64,000 bases of DNA from JAWLCA01 sp041687395. Its GTDB lineage: Bacteria > Pseudomonadota > Alphaproteobacteria > Rhodobacterales > Rhodobacteraceae. Position 1 is the first letter of the stretch. The number at the start of each line of letters is the position of its first letter. The stretch is taken from assembly GCA_041687395.1 (NCBI GenBank), contig JAWLCA010000024.1, positions 1 to 64,000 on the forward strand, in the 5' to 3' direction. This document shows, in pieces, positions 35,364-43,965 of this stretch. Under the pieces are notes generated by a model. That model saw only the letters and a list, made by a program, of their open reading frames with translations. It did not search any database and was not told the DNA's origin. The translations under genes were made by a program, and so were the position numbers.

Positions 35364-35376
35364 AAATTAGCGGCAA

Positions 35377-36252
35377 TCACGTGGTGCCGTCGCGGTGCGT
35401 CCACACCCAGTCCGCCAGTTCCGCATGGGTGCAGAACCAGACCGACCCGCGCGCCCTTGCGTGTTCGATCAGACGGTCCAGAATCCAGATGCGTGCCCGG
35501 TAGCCGATGACAAAGGGGTGGAACACGGCCTGAAACACGCCTTCCGCGTCAAAGGCCGCGTCGAACTCGCGCCGGAAGATGTCGAAGACTGCCTCGGGCG
35601 GTGTCCACGGCCGGGTGGCGGGGTCGCGGTTGAACAGGAAGTAGACCGCATCGTCGCGCGACCATTCGACGGGGATTTCCACCACGCCGGTCGGGCTGCC
35701 GTTGGTGACAAGCTCGTAGGGCTCGTCGTCGGCCATTAGGGAACTGTCGTAGGCAAAGCCCAGTTCCGCGACCAGTTCGATGGTATGGGGGCTCAGATCC
35801 CAGTTGGCAGAGCGATGGCCGACCGGGCGGGCGCCGGTCATCGCCTCCAGCGCATCACGGGCGCGCAGCATCAGGTCTCGCTCCGTCGCGCGGTCGAGCG
35901 TCGAGTTGTTCTCGTGCAGCCAGCCGTGCACGCCGATTTCGTGCCCGGCCTCAAGGATCGCGCGCAGCGCGGCTGGATCGATCAGACCGGCGACGGCGGG
36001 AACGAAGAAACTGGCGCGGACGTCGTGGCGGGCCAGCACCGCCAGCACGCGCGGGGTGCCGACGCGGTGGCCGAACTCGCCCCATGCCAACCGGCCGATG
36101 GCGGCGCGGCCGGTGCCAAGCTCGAACGTCTCGTGGTCGCAATCGAACGACAGCGCGACGGCGCAGCGGGCGCCGCCCGGCCAGTCCGGCGGCTTGAGCG
36201 CGCGGCCTGCTCGCACCCGGTCGACCAGCGGTCGCCATTCGGCCTCGGGCAT
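35377..36252 (-). CDS. polysaccharide deacetylase-family (NodB/PuuE-like) hydrolase
   Basis: 291 residues from ATG 36252. The NodB fold motifs are present: SFDCDHE with the catalytic Asp and metal Asp, EIGVHGWLHEN with the His ligand pair, and GHRSANWDLSPHT. HPFVIGY is near the end. Family members remove acetyl groups from amino sugars; a related branch (PuuE) opens allantoin-type rings. The context of nitrogen-compound catabolism favours a small amide substrate, but this is not proven. A longer frame upstream overlaps the SDR gene and was rejected. Confidence 0.85.
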   Translation of the reverse strand: MPEAEWRPLVDRVRAGRALKPPDWPGGARCAVALSFDCDHETFELGTGRAAIGRLAWGEFGHRVGTPRVLAVLARHDVRASFFVPAVAGLIDPAALRAILEAGHEIGVHGWLHENNSTLDRATERDLMLRARDALEAMTGARPVGHRSANWDLSPHTIELVAELGFAYDSSLMADDEPYELVTNGSPTGVVEIPVEWSRDDAVYFLFNRDPATRPWTPPEAVFDIFRREFDAAFDAEGVFQAVFHPFVIGYRARIWILDRLIEHARARGSVWFCTHAELADWVWTHRDGTT

Positions 36253-36272
36253 CTCCCATGGTCGGTCGCGCG

Positions 36273-36965
36273 TCAAAGACCGCTCTCCAGCCGGGTGTTG
36301 GCGATGAACTCCGGCACGCTGGCCTGATTGGGCAGGGTGAGGATGAAGGCCACCATGCCCGCCACCGTTTCGGGTGTCAGGCGGTCCGCCCTCGGCGTGG
36401 CGCCGGGCAGGTCGGCCGTCATCTCCGTATCGATGGCGCCGGGGCAGATCGCGGTCGCGCGCACCCCGTCGTCCCACCCGGCGAAGCGCACCGCCTGAGT
36501 CATCGCGTGCAGCGCGTGCTTGGTCATCGTGTAGCCGATGGAGACACCGCCGCGATACCGCTTTGCGTCGGTCGAGGCGATGTTGATCACCCGCCCCGCG
36601 CCAGTCTTGCGCAGATGCGGCAGGGCCGCGCGGATCAGCCGGAACGGCGCCTTGACGTTGATTGCCCACAGGTCGTCCAGGTCGTCTTCCGTTCCCTGCT
36701 CGAAATCCACGATCCGCAGGATGCCGGCGTTGTTGATCAGCACGTCGATCCGGCCGTGGCGCGCGATGGTTTCATCGACCCACGGCTGCGCGGTCGCCGG
36801 ATCGGTCGCATCGAAAGGTGCCGCCATCACCCGGTCGCTGCCGAACCTGTCGGCCTGCCCGACGTCGCGCAGGCCCAGCGAGACCGTCCAGCCATCCGCC
36901 AGCAGCCGTTCGGTGATCGCCGCGCCGAGGCCCCTGCCCCCGCCCGAGATCATCGCGACCTTCAT
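36273..36965 (-). CDS. short-chain dehydrogenase/reductase
   Basis: 230 residues from ATG 36965. NAD(P)-binding SGGGRGLGAA near residue 8, structural NNAG near 85 and the active-site YTMTK preceded by IASTDAKR are all intact. It is a classical SDR. The ATG overlaps the TGA of the preceding SDR gene, so it is in the sugar-type ABC operon. Substrate unknown. Confidence 0.9.
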   Translation of the reverse strand: MKVAMISGGGRGLGAAITERLLADGWTVSLGLRDVGQADRFGSDRVMAAPFDATDPATAQPWVDETIARHGRIDVLINNAGILRIVDFEQGTEDDLDDLWAINVKAPFRLIRAALPHLRKTGAGRVINIASTDAKRYRGGVSIGYTMTKHALHAMTQAVRFAGWDDGVRATAICPGAIDTEMTADLPGATPRADRLTPETVAGMVAFILTLPNQASVPEFIANTRLESGL

Positions 36966-37750
36966 CAGAACAGGCCCTGATAGACGCCGCCGTCGTTCAC
37001 GATGTTCTGCCCGGTCATGAACCCGGCCTGCGCCGAGCACAGATAGGCGACCAGATCGCCGCATTCGGCGGGGTCGGCGAAGCGGCTGGCCGGACAGCCC
37101 TTCAGGCGGTCCTCGACGATGGCCTCATAGGTGGTGTTGCCGCGTTTCGCATGACCATGCAGGTTGGTGCGCAGCGCGTCGGTGTCGAACAGGCCGGGGC
37201 AGACGGTGTTGACGGTCACATTGTGCGGGATCAGGTCGCGGGCGATGGCCGCCACCGCGCCCGACAGCGCCAGCCGGGCGGCGTGGCTGTGGGCGAACCC
37301 CACCTGCGGGAACTTGATGAAACTGACCGACATGTTGACGATCCGTCCGAAGCGGCGGTTCTTCATGCCCGGCGTCACCGCCTGGATCATCTGGACCGAG
37401 GACAGGAAGTGGTCTTCCAGCCATTGGCGCCAGTCCTCGGCCGTGATGTGCTCGAACGGGGTCGGCACCTGACGCACGCCGGGGTTGTTGACCAGAATAT
37501 CGGTCTCGCCCCCCGCTTCCTCCAGAATCGCAGCGCGGCCTTCCGCCGTGTTGAAATCCGCGGCCACGCAGGCGACGGACACCCCGAATTCCTCGCGGAT
37601 CGCCGCCCCTGCCGCCTCCAGTGCCTCGGCCGAGCGAGCGTTTATCGTCAATGCCACGCCTTCGCGAGCAAGCGAGCGGGCGCAGGCGAGCCCCAGCCCG
37701 CGGCTTGCGGCGGTTACGATGGCACGGCGGCCTTCAAGTCCCAGATCCAT
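36965..37750 (-). CDS. SDR-family protein lacking the YxxxK active site
   Basis: 261 residues from ATG 37750. Cofactor motif TAASRGLGLACARSL and the structural NNPG (instead of NNAG) are present. At the active site, where SDRs have Tyr-x-x-x-Lys, the sequence is SHAAR, so Tyr is Ser and Lys is Arg. This matches a known divergent SDR group with SNGAR-type sites. It may be catalytically different or not a dehydrogenase at all. It lies in the ABC operon between a lyase and a canonical SDR. Confidence 0.85.
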   Translation of the reverse strand: MDLGLEGRRAIVTAASRGLGLACARSLAREGVALTINARSAEALEAAGAAIREEFGVSVACVAADFNTAEGRAAILEEAGGETDILVNNPGVRQVPTPFEHITAEDWRQWLEDHFLSSVQMIQAVTPGMKNRRFGRIVNMSVSFIKFPQVGFAHSHAARLALSGAVAAIARDLIPHNVTVNTVCPGLFDTDALRTNLHGHAKRGNTTYEAIVEDRLKGCPASRFADPAECGDLVAYLCSAQAGFMTGQNIVNDGGVYQGLF

Positions 37751-37761
37751 CTCGTCTCTCC

Positions 37762-38682
37762 TCAGGCCACCTTGGCGCGTTGTGGGATCAGCCGGTCCAT
37801 CCCGGCCTTCAGCCCGGCCAGCGCGGCGCCGTCCAGCGGCAGCAGAGGCGGACGCGGATAGCCGCCACCGGGCAGGCCCTGCAGGTTCATCGCAGCCTTG
37901 GTCGCGGGATAAAGCGTGCGCCCCTCGGTGGTGAACAGCTCGGTCAGCGCGATCCCGATGCGCTGCAACTCCCACGCCTCGTCCAGCCTGCCCGCCCGCG
38001 TCGCGTGCCACAGATCGAGGCATCCGGGCGCCCAGACGTTCGGGAAACAGTCGATCAGCCCATCCGCGCCCGCCAAGACGGCGGGTACGCCAAAGACGGA
38101 CGAGGGGCCGCAGAACACCCGGATGCGGTCCTTCACCCGATAGAACGTGTCATGGAACACCCGCCAACTGCCGCTGCTTTCCTTGATGCCCACGACATGA
38201 TCCAGATCGGCCAGCCGGTCGGCAATTTCCGGCGTGATCGCGTTTCCGGCATTGCCGGGGATGTTGTAGAGCAGGATCGGCAGAACGGCCTTTGCGTCCA
38301 CAGCCTCGAAATGCGCAATGACCTCGGCCTCGGTCAGATGGGCGAAATAGGGCGGCATCACCAGCACGCCGTCGCAGCCGGCCTCCTTTGCCGCATGGAC
38401 CTGCTCGATCACCTCGTCGGCTCGGATCGCGCCCGTGCCGATGATCGAGGGGCCGCGCCCGGCGGCGGCCTGCACTGTCAGACGGGCCAGCCGGTCCCGT
38501 TCGGCCAGGCTTAGCGCCCAGAATTCGCCGGTGCAGCCGGCGGTAACCATGCCGGTCGATCCGGCGGCATAGAGCCGGTCGATGTTGGCGATGAAACTTT
38601 CCTCGTCGATCGCCCCATCGGCGCGGAACGGGGTCGTGAGTGCGGGCATCGGGCCCGACCAACTGACGGATGTGCGGTCCAA
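37762..38682 (-). CDS. dihydrodipicolinate synthase-family aldolase/lyase
   Basis: 306 residues. TIM barrel of the DapA/NanA family: TAGCTGEFWALS contains the substrate-binding loop, LLYNIPGN the conserved Tyr (about 137) and GIKESSG the Schiff-base Lys (about 166). Members cleave or form 2-keto acids via a lysine imine; related catabolic enzymes act on 2-keto-3-deoxy acids and pyrroline-hydroxycarboxylate. The sugar-type ABC genes upstream suggest a keto-acid cleavage role rather than lysine synthesis. Confidence 0.9.
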   Translation of the reverse strand: MDRTSVSWSGPMPALTTPFRADGAIDEESFIANIDRLYAAGSTGMVTAGCTGEFWALSLAERDRLARLTVQAAAGRGPSIIGTGAIRADEVIEQVHAAKEAGCDGVLVMPPYFAHLTEAEVIAHFEAVDAKAVLPILLYNIPGNAGNAITPEIADRLADLDHVVGIKESSGSWRVFHDTFYRVKDRIRVFCGPSSVFGVPAVLAGADGLIDCFPNVWAPGCLDLWHATRAGRLDEAWELQRIGIALTELFTTEGRTLYPATKAAMNLQGLPGGGYPRPPLLPLDGAALAGLKAGMDRLIPQRAKVA

Positions 38683-38706
38683 GTGGTTCCTCCTGCGTGT
38701 TCCGCT

Positions 38707-39822
38707 TCAGCGCGCAGCCTGCGCGCGCCGCTCTGACATGGCGAGTTCATCTAGGTTGAGGCGCGTGCCTGACGCGCCCGGGCCGAATATGTGGCATGCC
38801 TGCGCATCGATGCCGACGGCGATGGTCTCGCCCATCCGCAGATGCTGCGTTCCCGGCAGCCGTCCGATCAGGCGGATCTCGTCGGTCAGCCTGACGGTGA
38901 CGATGTTCTCGTGCCCGGTCTGCTCCACGACCTGCACCACGCCACGCAGCGGCCCGGCGCCGAGGGTGACATGCTCTGGCCGCGCGCCAAGAGCGGCCGG
39001 ACCCGCCTGTGCCGCGTCGGAGAGCGCGTCCACCGTCAGCGACAGACCGGGGGCTTCGAACACCCAGACTCCGCCCTCCTGGCGCAGTGCGCCGTCCATC
39101 AGGTTCATGGACGGCGTGCCAATGAACCCGGCCACGAAGCGGTTGGCGGGCGCGCGATAAACCTCTTGCGGGGGGGCAAATTGCTGCAGCTTCCCGTCGA
39201 GCATGATGGCGATGCGGTCCGACATCGTCATCGCCTCCAGCTGGTCGTGGGTGACATAGACCATCGTGCGGCCCAGACGGGCATGAAGCTCCACCAGTTC
39301 CGCACGCATGTATCCGCGCAACTTCGCGTCAAGGTTCGACAGCGGCTCGTCCAGCAGGAAGACCTTGGGATCGCGCACCAGGGCCCGCCCAAGCGCCACG
39401 CGCTGCTGCTGCCCGCCAGACAACTGTCGCGGCTTGCGATCCAACAGCGGGGTGAGCTGCAGCATCTCGGCGGCTTTCGCCACCATCTGCTCGCGTTCGG
39501 CCCGCGGCACGCCGCGTTTCTTCAGCGGATAGGCGATGTTCTTGCCGACTGTCATGTGCGGGTAAAGCGCGTAAGACTGGAACACCATCGCGATGTCGCG
39601 CTTTCCGGGCTCCACATCGTTCACCACGCGGTCGCCGATGCGGATCTCGCCGCTGGTCGGAAACTCCAGCCCCGCCAGCATGCGCAGCGTCGTCGTCTTG
39701 CCACAGCCCGACGGCCCCAGAAGCGAGACAAACTCACCCTGTTCGATCGACAGGTTCAGATCGTCGACAGCGACGAAGCTTCCAAATGCCTTGCGGACGT
39801 TGCTGAACAACACATCGGCCAT
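38707..39822 (-). CDS. ABC transporter ATP-binding protein, UgpC/MalK type
   Basis: 371 residues from ATG 39822. Walker A GPSGCGKTTTLRM, signature LSGGQQQRVALGRALV, Walker B VFLLDEPLSNLD and VTHDQLEAMT are intact. The C-terminal TOBE domain ends with RLNLDELAMSERR. It energises the two permeases encoded immediately upstream. Such proteins are typical of carbohydrate or glycerol-phosphate importers. Confidence 0.93.
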   Translation of the reverse strand: MADVLFSNVRKAFGSFVAVDDLNLSIEQGEFVSLLGPSGCGKTTTLRMLAGLEFPTSGEIRIGDRVVNDVEPGKRDIAMVFQSYALYPHMTVGKNIAYPLKKRGVPRAEREQMVAKAAEMLQLTPLLDRKPRQLSGGQQQRVALGRALVRDPKVFLLDEPLSNLDAKLRGYMRAELVELHARLGRTMVYVTHDQLEAMTMSDRIAIMLDGKLQQFAPPQEVYRAPANRFVAGFIGTPSMNLMDGALRQEGGVWVFEAPGLSLTVDALSDAAQAGPAALGARPEHVTLGAGPLRGVVQVVEQTGHENIVTVRLTDEIRLIGRLPGTQHLRMGETIAVGIDAQACHIFGPGASGTRLNLDELAMSERRAQAAR

Positions 39823-39824
39823 GA

Positions 39825-40646
39825 TTACCCCTTTACCCCGCCGGCGCCGAAACCGCGGGTCAGATAGCTTTGCAGGAAGGCGAATACGATGATCAGCGGC
39901 ACGCTCATCATCACGCTGGCCGCCATCAGAAGCGACCACTCGATGTTGAAGCTGGAGATCAGCATGTTCATCACTCCGGTGGTCAGCGGCCGCGCACTGT
40001 CGGAATTCACCAGCACCAGCGCATAGAGGTATTCGTTCCACGACAGGATGAAGGTGAAGAGCGCTGTGGAGATGATGCCGGGCAGAAGCTGGGGCAGGAT
40101 CACGTCCTTGAACGCGCCAAGCCGCGATGCCCCATCGACAAGCGCCGCGCTTTCCAGATCCTCGGGGATGCCTGCCATGAACGACCGCAGAAGCCACAAC
40201 GCATAGGGCAGCGCAAAGGTGGTATAGGCGATCACCAGGCTGAAGATCGTGTTTGACAGGCCGAGGCTGACCAGCATCAGGTAAAGCGGGATGATCAGCA
40301 CGACCGAGGGCAGCAGGTAGGTGAACAGCACCAGAAAGGCGAGGCTCTCGCGCCCGCGATAGCGGAACCGCACGAGGCTGTAGGCGCCAAGCGTCGCAAT
40401 GCCGACGACCACGAATGTGGTGGACAGGGACAGTACCACCGAGTTGCGGAAGTAGGTGAGGAAGTTGGTCTGGCTGATCAGCCGCCAGTAGTGCTCGAAC
40501 GTCACGGTTTCCGGCAGCATGGTCGGCGGGCGGCGGAACAGTTCGAACTGTGGCTTCACCGACGTGACCAGCATCCAGAACAGCGGAAAGGCCACCGCCA
40601 GCACGATGCCCCAGGCCATCAGGTTGAACAGGATGCGGCGGATCAT
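39825..40646 (-). CDS. ABC transporter permease, UgpE/MalG type
   Basis: 273 residues, six membrane segments. The EAA motif reads EDLESAALVDGASRLGAFKD and the N-terminus has the typical short MIRRILFN lead. It overlaps the preceding permease gene by 4 bp. It forms the inner-membrane pore with the UgpA-type partner. Confidence 0.9.
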   Translation of the reverse strand: MIRRILFNLMAWGIVLAVAFPLFWMLVTSVKPQFELFRRPPTMLPETVTFEHYWRLISQTNFLTYFRNSVVLSLSTTFVVVGIATLGAYSLVRFRYRGRESLAFLVLFTYLLPSVVLIIPLYLMLVSLGLSNTIFSLVIAYTTFALPYALWLLRSFMAGIPEDLESAALVDGASRLGAFKDVILPQLLPGIISTALFTFILSWNEYLYALVLVNSDSARPLTTGVMNMLISSFNIEWSLLMAASVMMSVPLIIVFAFLQSYLTRGFGAGGVKG

Positions 40647-41539
40647 GCGTCCTTGTCCCTTGTGCGGCGGATGTAGACGATCATGAAGACCAGCATGATC
40701 GCCATCATCACCACGGCATAGGCGGCGGCCATGCCCATCTGGTTGAGCGCGAACGCCTCCTTGTAGACCAAGAGCGGCAGGGTCTGCGTCGCGATCACCG
40801 GCCCACCGCCGGTCAGCAGGAAGATCAGGTCGAATTCCTTGAAGTCCCAGATCGCGCGCAACATGATGATGACGACCAGAACATCGCGCAACTGTGGTAA
40901 CGTCACATCAAAGAAACGCGCAATAGGGCCGGCCCCGTCAATCCGCGCGGCCTCGTACAGCGCATCCGGGATGGTCTGCAACCTGGCCAAGACCGCGATC
41001 ACCACGAAGGGAAAGTATTTCCACGCGCCCACAAGGATGACAGAGATCATCGCATTCGGCATGGAGCCGAGGTAATCGATCGGGAAGTCGATCAGCCCTG
41101 CCATCATCATCAGGTGGTTCATGATCCCGTAGAGATCGTTGAACAGCCAGCGCCAGACCAGCACAGCGACGACGGTAGAGATGAAGTAGGGAAACAGGAT
41201 CAGGCTGCGCGCCAGGCTGCGAAACCAGATGTTCTGATGCAGGACCAACGCCATCAGCACGCCAAAGACGATCTGCAGCGTCAGCGTACCCACGGTCCAG
41301 ATCAGGTTGTTCTTGAGCGAAGTCCAGAACTCGCCCTTCGCGAGCAACACCTTGTAGTTGTCCAGTCCGACCCACGAACCTTGCAGCGTTGGCGTGTAGA
41401 TCTGGAACAAGGACAAGTAGATCGCCGAGATCAGCGGATAGACGATGACAGCGCAAAAAACCATCACGGTGGGCGCGATCAGCATCAGCCCCAAAAGAGA
41501 ATACTGACGCTCCAGAGCTGTCTGGGTCGGGAGTGGCAT
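40643..41539 (-). CDS. ABC transporter permease, UgpA/MalF type
   Basis: 298 residues, six membrane segments. EAA loop DALYEAARIDGAGPIARFFD near residue 208. The mature pattern matches carbohydrate-type importers. It follows the binding-protein gene by 52 bp. Confidence 0.9.
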   Translation of the reverse strand: MPLPTQTALERQYSLLGLMLIAPTVMVFCAVIVYPLISAIYLSLFQIYTPTLQGSWVGLDNYKVLLAKGEFWTSLKNNLIWTVGTLTLQIVFGVLMALVLHQNIWFRSLARSLILFPYFISTVVAVLVWRWLFNDLYGIMNHLMMMAGLIDFPIDYLGSMPNAMISVILVGAWKYFPFVVIAVLARLQTIPDALYEAARIDGAGPIARFFDVTLPQLRDVLVVIIMLRAIWDFKEFDLIFLLTGGGPVIATQTLPLLVYKEAFALNQMGMAAAYAVVMMAIMLVFMIVYIRRTRDKDA

Positions 41540-41591
41540 GTGAATCCTCGAAAAGGCGGGCGCCGGGAATGACCTGGCGCCCGTCAGGGTG

Positions 41592-42914
41592 TCAACCCCG
41601 CATGATCGCTTCGATGGCGGTAGCGGTTTCGCCCAACACAGTATCGACGTTCTCGTCGTTCAGGACGACGCGCTGAACCAGATCGGCGATCGGACCGGCA
41701 TTGATGACCTCGCCCGCCTTTTCATTCGAGGTGTGCTCGGCCGACTCGTATCCGAGATTGAATCCGTTAGCGGCGGATTGAGACATCAACTCGACTTCAT
41801 CCGAGTACTTACGGATGATGTCGTTGTCCTGATACATCGGATTGTTGTTGATGGACTGCAGCAGTGGCAGCACATGGCCAGGGGCCGCATGCAGTTGTTT
41901 GATGTAGCCTTCCGGCTCGAACAGGAACGCTGCAAACATCTTTGCAGCCTCGATATTGCGTGACTGGGCCGGGATAAACACGCTCGCGAAGTCGTTGAAG
42001 GTCCACGGAGACACGTCTGTCGAAATGCGCGGATAGGTGGCGCAAGTGATCTCGTCTGCGATGCCGGGATTCTGATCGCGCACGTTTGCGAGGACACGGC
42101 CGGTATAGATTCCCGTGGCAGTTGCCCCGCTGACAAACGCCGTCAGACTGTCACCCCAACTGTAGTTCGTCGCACCCGGCGGGCAGAGCTCACGCATAGC
42201 CTTGTAGAACTCCAATGCATTTCGGGTACCCTCGTTGTCGATGTCCACCTCCAGATCAGGGGTGAAGACATGCCCACCCGCCTGGTGGATGAAGCCGATG
42301 AAGATCAGCGAGGTCATGGAGTTGCGCCCATAGGGCAGCGGAGCACCGAAGATACCACCAGTCTGCATTGACTGGCATGCGGCGCGCAGTTCGTCCCAGG
42401 TTTCCGGAATCTTGTCGACCCCGGCCTCGCGCATCAGGTCATGGCGCACCCACAGCATATTGGCAGCCGAGTTGCCGATGCCGGTGGCGCAGTAGTTTCC
42501 GTCTGCCGCGCGGAATACGTTGTTTGCACCGGGATAGAAATCATCAATACCGATCGCCTCGATCACGTCGTTGAGCGGCTCGATCAGGCCATTGGCATAA
42601 TAGCTTTGCACAGCGAATGACGGCAGGTGCGTAACGATATCGGGCACCTCGCCCGAGGAGAAGGCAGCAGCCAGTTGCGGTGCATATCCTTCGTCCGAGG
42701 TTGTCTCGAACACCACCCGGAAGCCGGGATGCATCGCCTCGAACTGGGCGATCTGGAACCGATAGGCTTCGAGCTGCGCTGGCGCGGCCTGCGGCGACCA
42801 CCAGCGCAGGGTTACATCCTGCGCAAAAGCCCGCACGGGCAGCGATGACAACGCTGCCGTAGCGGCCATCCCTTGCAGCGCACCGCGCCGGGTAAGTCCA
42901 AACTTGTTGATCAT
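41592..42914 (-). CDS. ABC transporter substrate-binding protein, family 1
   Basis: 440 residues. Tat-like signal LTRRGALQGMAATAALSSLP then AFAQ. The mature protein follows the sugar-binding family 1 pattern (VTLRWWSPQAAP, FEAMHPGFRVVFETT). It leads the eight-gene operon from the transporter to the deacetylase. A perfect GTTCACATAGCGCAC element lies 28 bp upstream. Confidence 0.9.
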   Translation of the reverse strand: MINKFGLTRRGALQGMAATAALSSLPVRAFAQDVTLRWWSPQAAPAQLEAYRFQIAQFEAMHPGFRVVFETTSDEGYAPQLAAAFSSGEVPDIVTHLPSFAVQSYYANGLIEPLNDVIEAIGIDDFYPGANNVFRAADGNYCATGIGNSAANMLWVRHDLMREAGVDKIPETWDELRAACQSMQTGGIFGAPLPYGRNSMTSLIFIGFIHQAGGHVFTPDLEVDIDNEGTRNALEFYKAMRELCPPGATNYSWGDSLTAFVSGATATGIYTGRVLANVRDQNPGIADEITCATYPRISTDVSPWTFNDFASVFIPAQSRNIEAAKMFAAFLFEPEGYIKQLHAAPGHVLPLLQSINNNPMYQDNDIIRKYSDEVELMSQSAANGFNLGYESAEHTSNEKAGEVINAGPIADLVQRVVLNDENVDTVLGETATAIEAIMRG

Positions 42915-42941
42915 TTTCTTCTCTCCCTGCTTGCGTCAAGT

Positions 42942-42956
42942 GTTCACATAGCGCAC
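42942..42956 (+). promoter_or_regulatory. candidate IclR operator, perfect consensus
   Basis: GTTCACATAGCGCAC, identical to GTTCRCATNNCGCAC. A degenerate opposite-strand copy (GTTAATATCGCAC, minus, 42961-42973) follows. It lies between the divergent ABC binding-protein gene and the IclR gene, so it could serve autoregulation as well. Confidence 0.8.
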
Positions 42957-43092
42957 TCTTGTGCGATATTAACACCGCATTGGCCGCCCTAGGCAAGAAG
43001 TCTTTTGCAAAATTTGACGCGGCGAATGAGATTGGACTTGAGTACAGTATGGGGATCGGCAAACGCCTTTGTTCCAGAGCAGGGAGGATCGG

Positions 43093-43965
43093 ATGAACGA
43101 AGAGCGGACCGGAAAAGTCGCAGAAATCGAAGAGGTTCGGCCCCCGTCGCGCACTGGCCTGATGACCGCGTCGCCCGACACGCCGGACGATGACGACACC
43201 GCTGGGCTGAACCCGCGGGACTATGTCAGTTCGCTCGCGCGTGGACTTGAGGTTCTGCGCGCCTTCAACCGCACGCGGCGCAAGATGACCCTATCCGAGG
43301 TGGCGGCGGAGACAGGCAATACCCGTGCCGGTGCCCGCCGCATCCTGCTGACGCTGGTACACGAGGGCTACGCGGTCGCCGATGGCAAGTTGTTCGACCT
43401 GACGCCGCAGGTCCTGGAACTGGGCTACTCGGTATTGTCCTCCAAGGGTGCCTGGGACATCGCGCGCCCGTTCATCGACCACCTGTCCGAGGAACTGCGC
43501 GAATCCGTTTCGGCCGCCGTGCTGGACAGGTTCGACGTCGTCTATGTCACGGGCACCCAGTATCATCGTGTCATCAGCGTGGGCATCACGGTGGGCGCCC
43601 GCTTTCCCGCGCATGCCACCGCCACCGGCCGGGTGCTGCTGGCTGCGCAACCAGATGAGATGTGGCCCGGCATCATCCAGAACATCCCGCTGACGCCGCT
43701 GACCGACCGCACCGTGACCGACCGACAAGAATTTCGCCGCATCCTCGAGCAGACGCGCGCGCAGGGTTGGTCGCTGGTAGATCAGGAACTGGAAATCGGG
43801 CTGGCTTCGATCGCGGTGCCGCTGCGCAACGCCTCGGGCGGACTGGTGGGGGCGATCAATGTCGGCGTGCCGGTGATCCGGATGACACCGGCCCAGATGA
43901 TCGAACAGATCCTGCCGCGGCTGCTGGAGACGGCGGACAACATCTCGCAAGCACTCAAGCGCTGA
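43093..43965 (+). CDS. IclR-family transcriptional regulator (PcaR/PcaU-like)
   Basis: 290 residues from ATG 43093, which follows an AGGGAGGATCGG site. After an acidic N-terminal extension the winged helix reads SLARGLEVLRAFNRTRRKMT, then LSEVAAETGNTRAGARRILL. The C-terminal effector domain has the IclR pattern (GTQYHRVISVGITVGARFPA, then HATATGRVLLA). This is the subgroup of beta-ketoadipate regulators such as PcaR, PcaU and PobR. It sits in the middle of the cluster, divergent from the ABC operon, and is the best candidate to bind the 15-bp elements listed in this table. Confidence 0.9.
   Translation: MNEERTGKVAEIEEVRPPSRTGLMTASPDTPDDDDTAGLNPRDYVSSLARGLEVLRAFNRTRRKMTLSEVAAETGNTRAGARRILLTLVHEGYAVADGKLFDLTPQVLELGYSVLSSKGAWDIARPFIDHLSEELRESVSAAVLDRFDVVYVTGTQYHRVISVGITVGARFPAHATATGRVLLAAQPDEMWPGIIQNIPLTPLTDRTVTDRQEFRRILEQTRAQGWSLVDQELEIGLASIAVPLRNASGGLVGAINVGVPVIRMTPAQMIEQILPRLLETADNISQALKR

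Noticed and set aside
35272..35376. N-terminal extension of the TRAP small permease
   Set aside because: The extension is hydrophilic, unlike DctQ proteins, and would place the operator-like element inside the coding region. A TTG with a ribosome-binding site fits better.
37762..38682. Housekeeping dapA for lysine synthesis
   Set aside because: The gene lies in an ABC/SDR catabolic operon and a second divergent family member is nearby. Lysine synthesis genes are absent.
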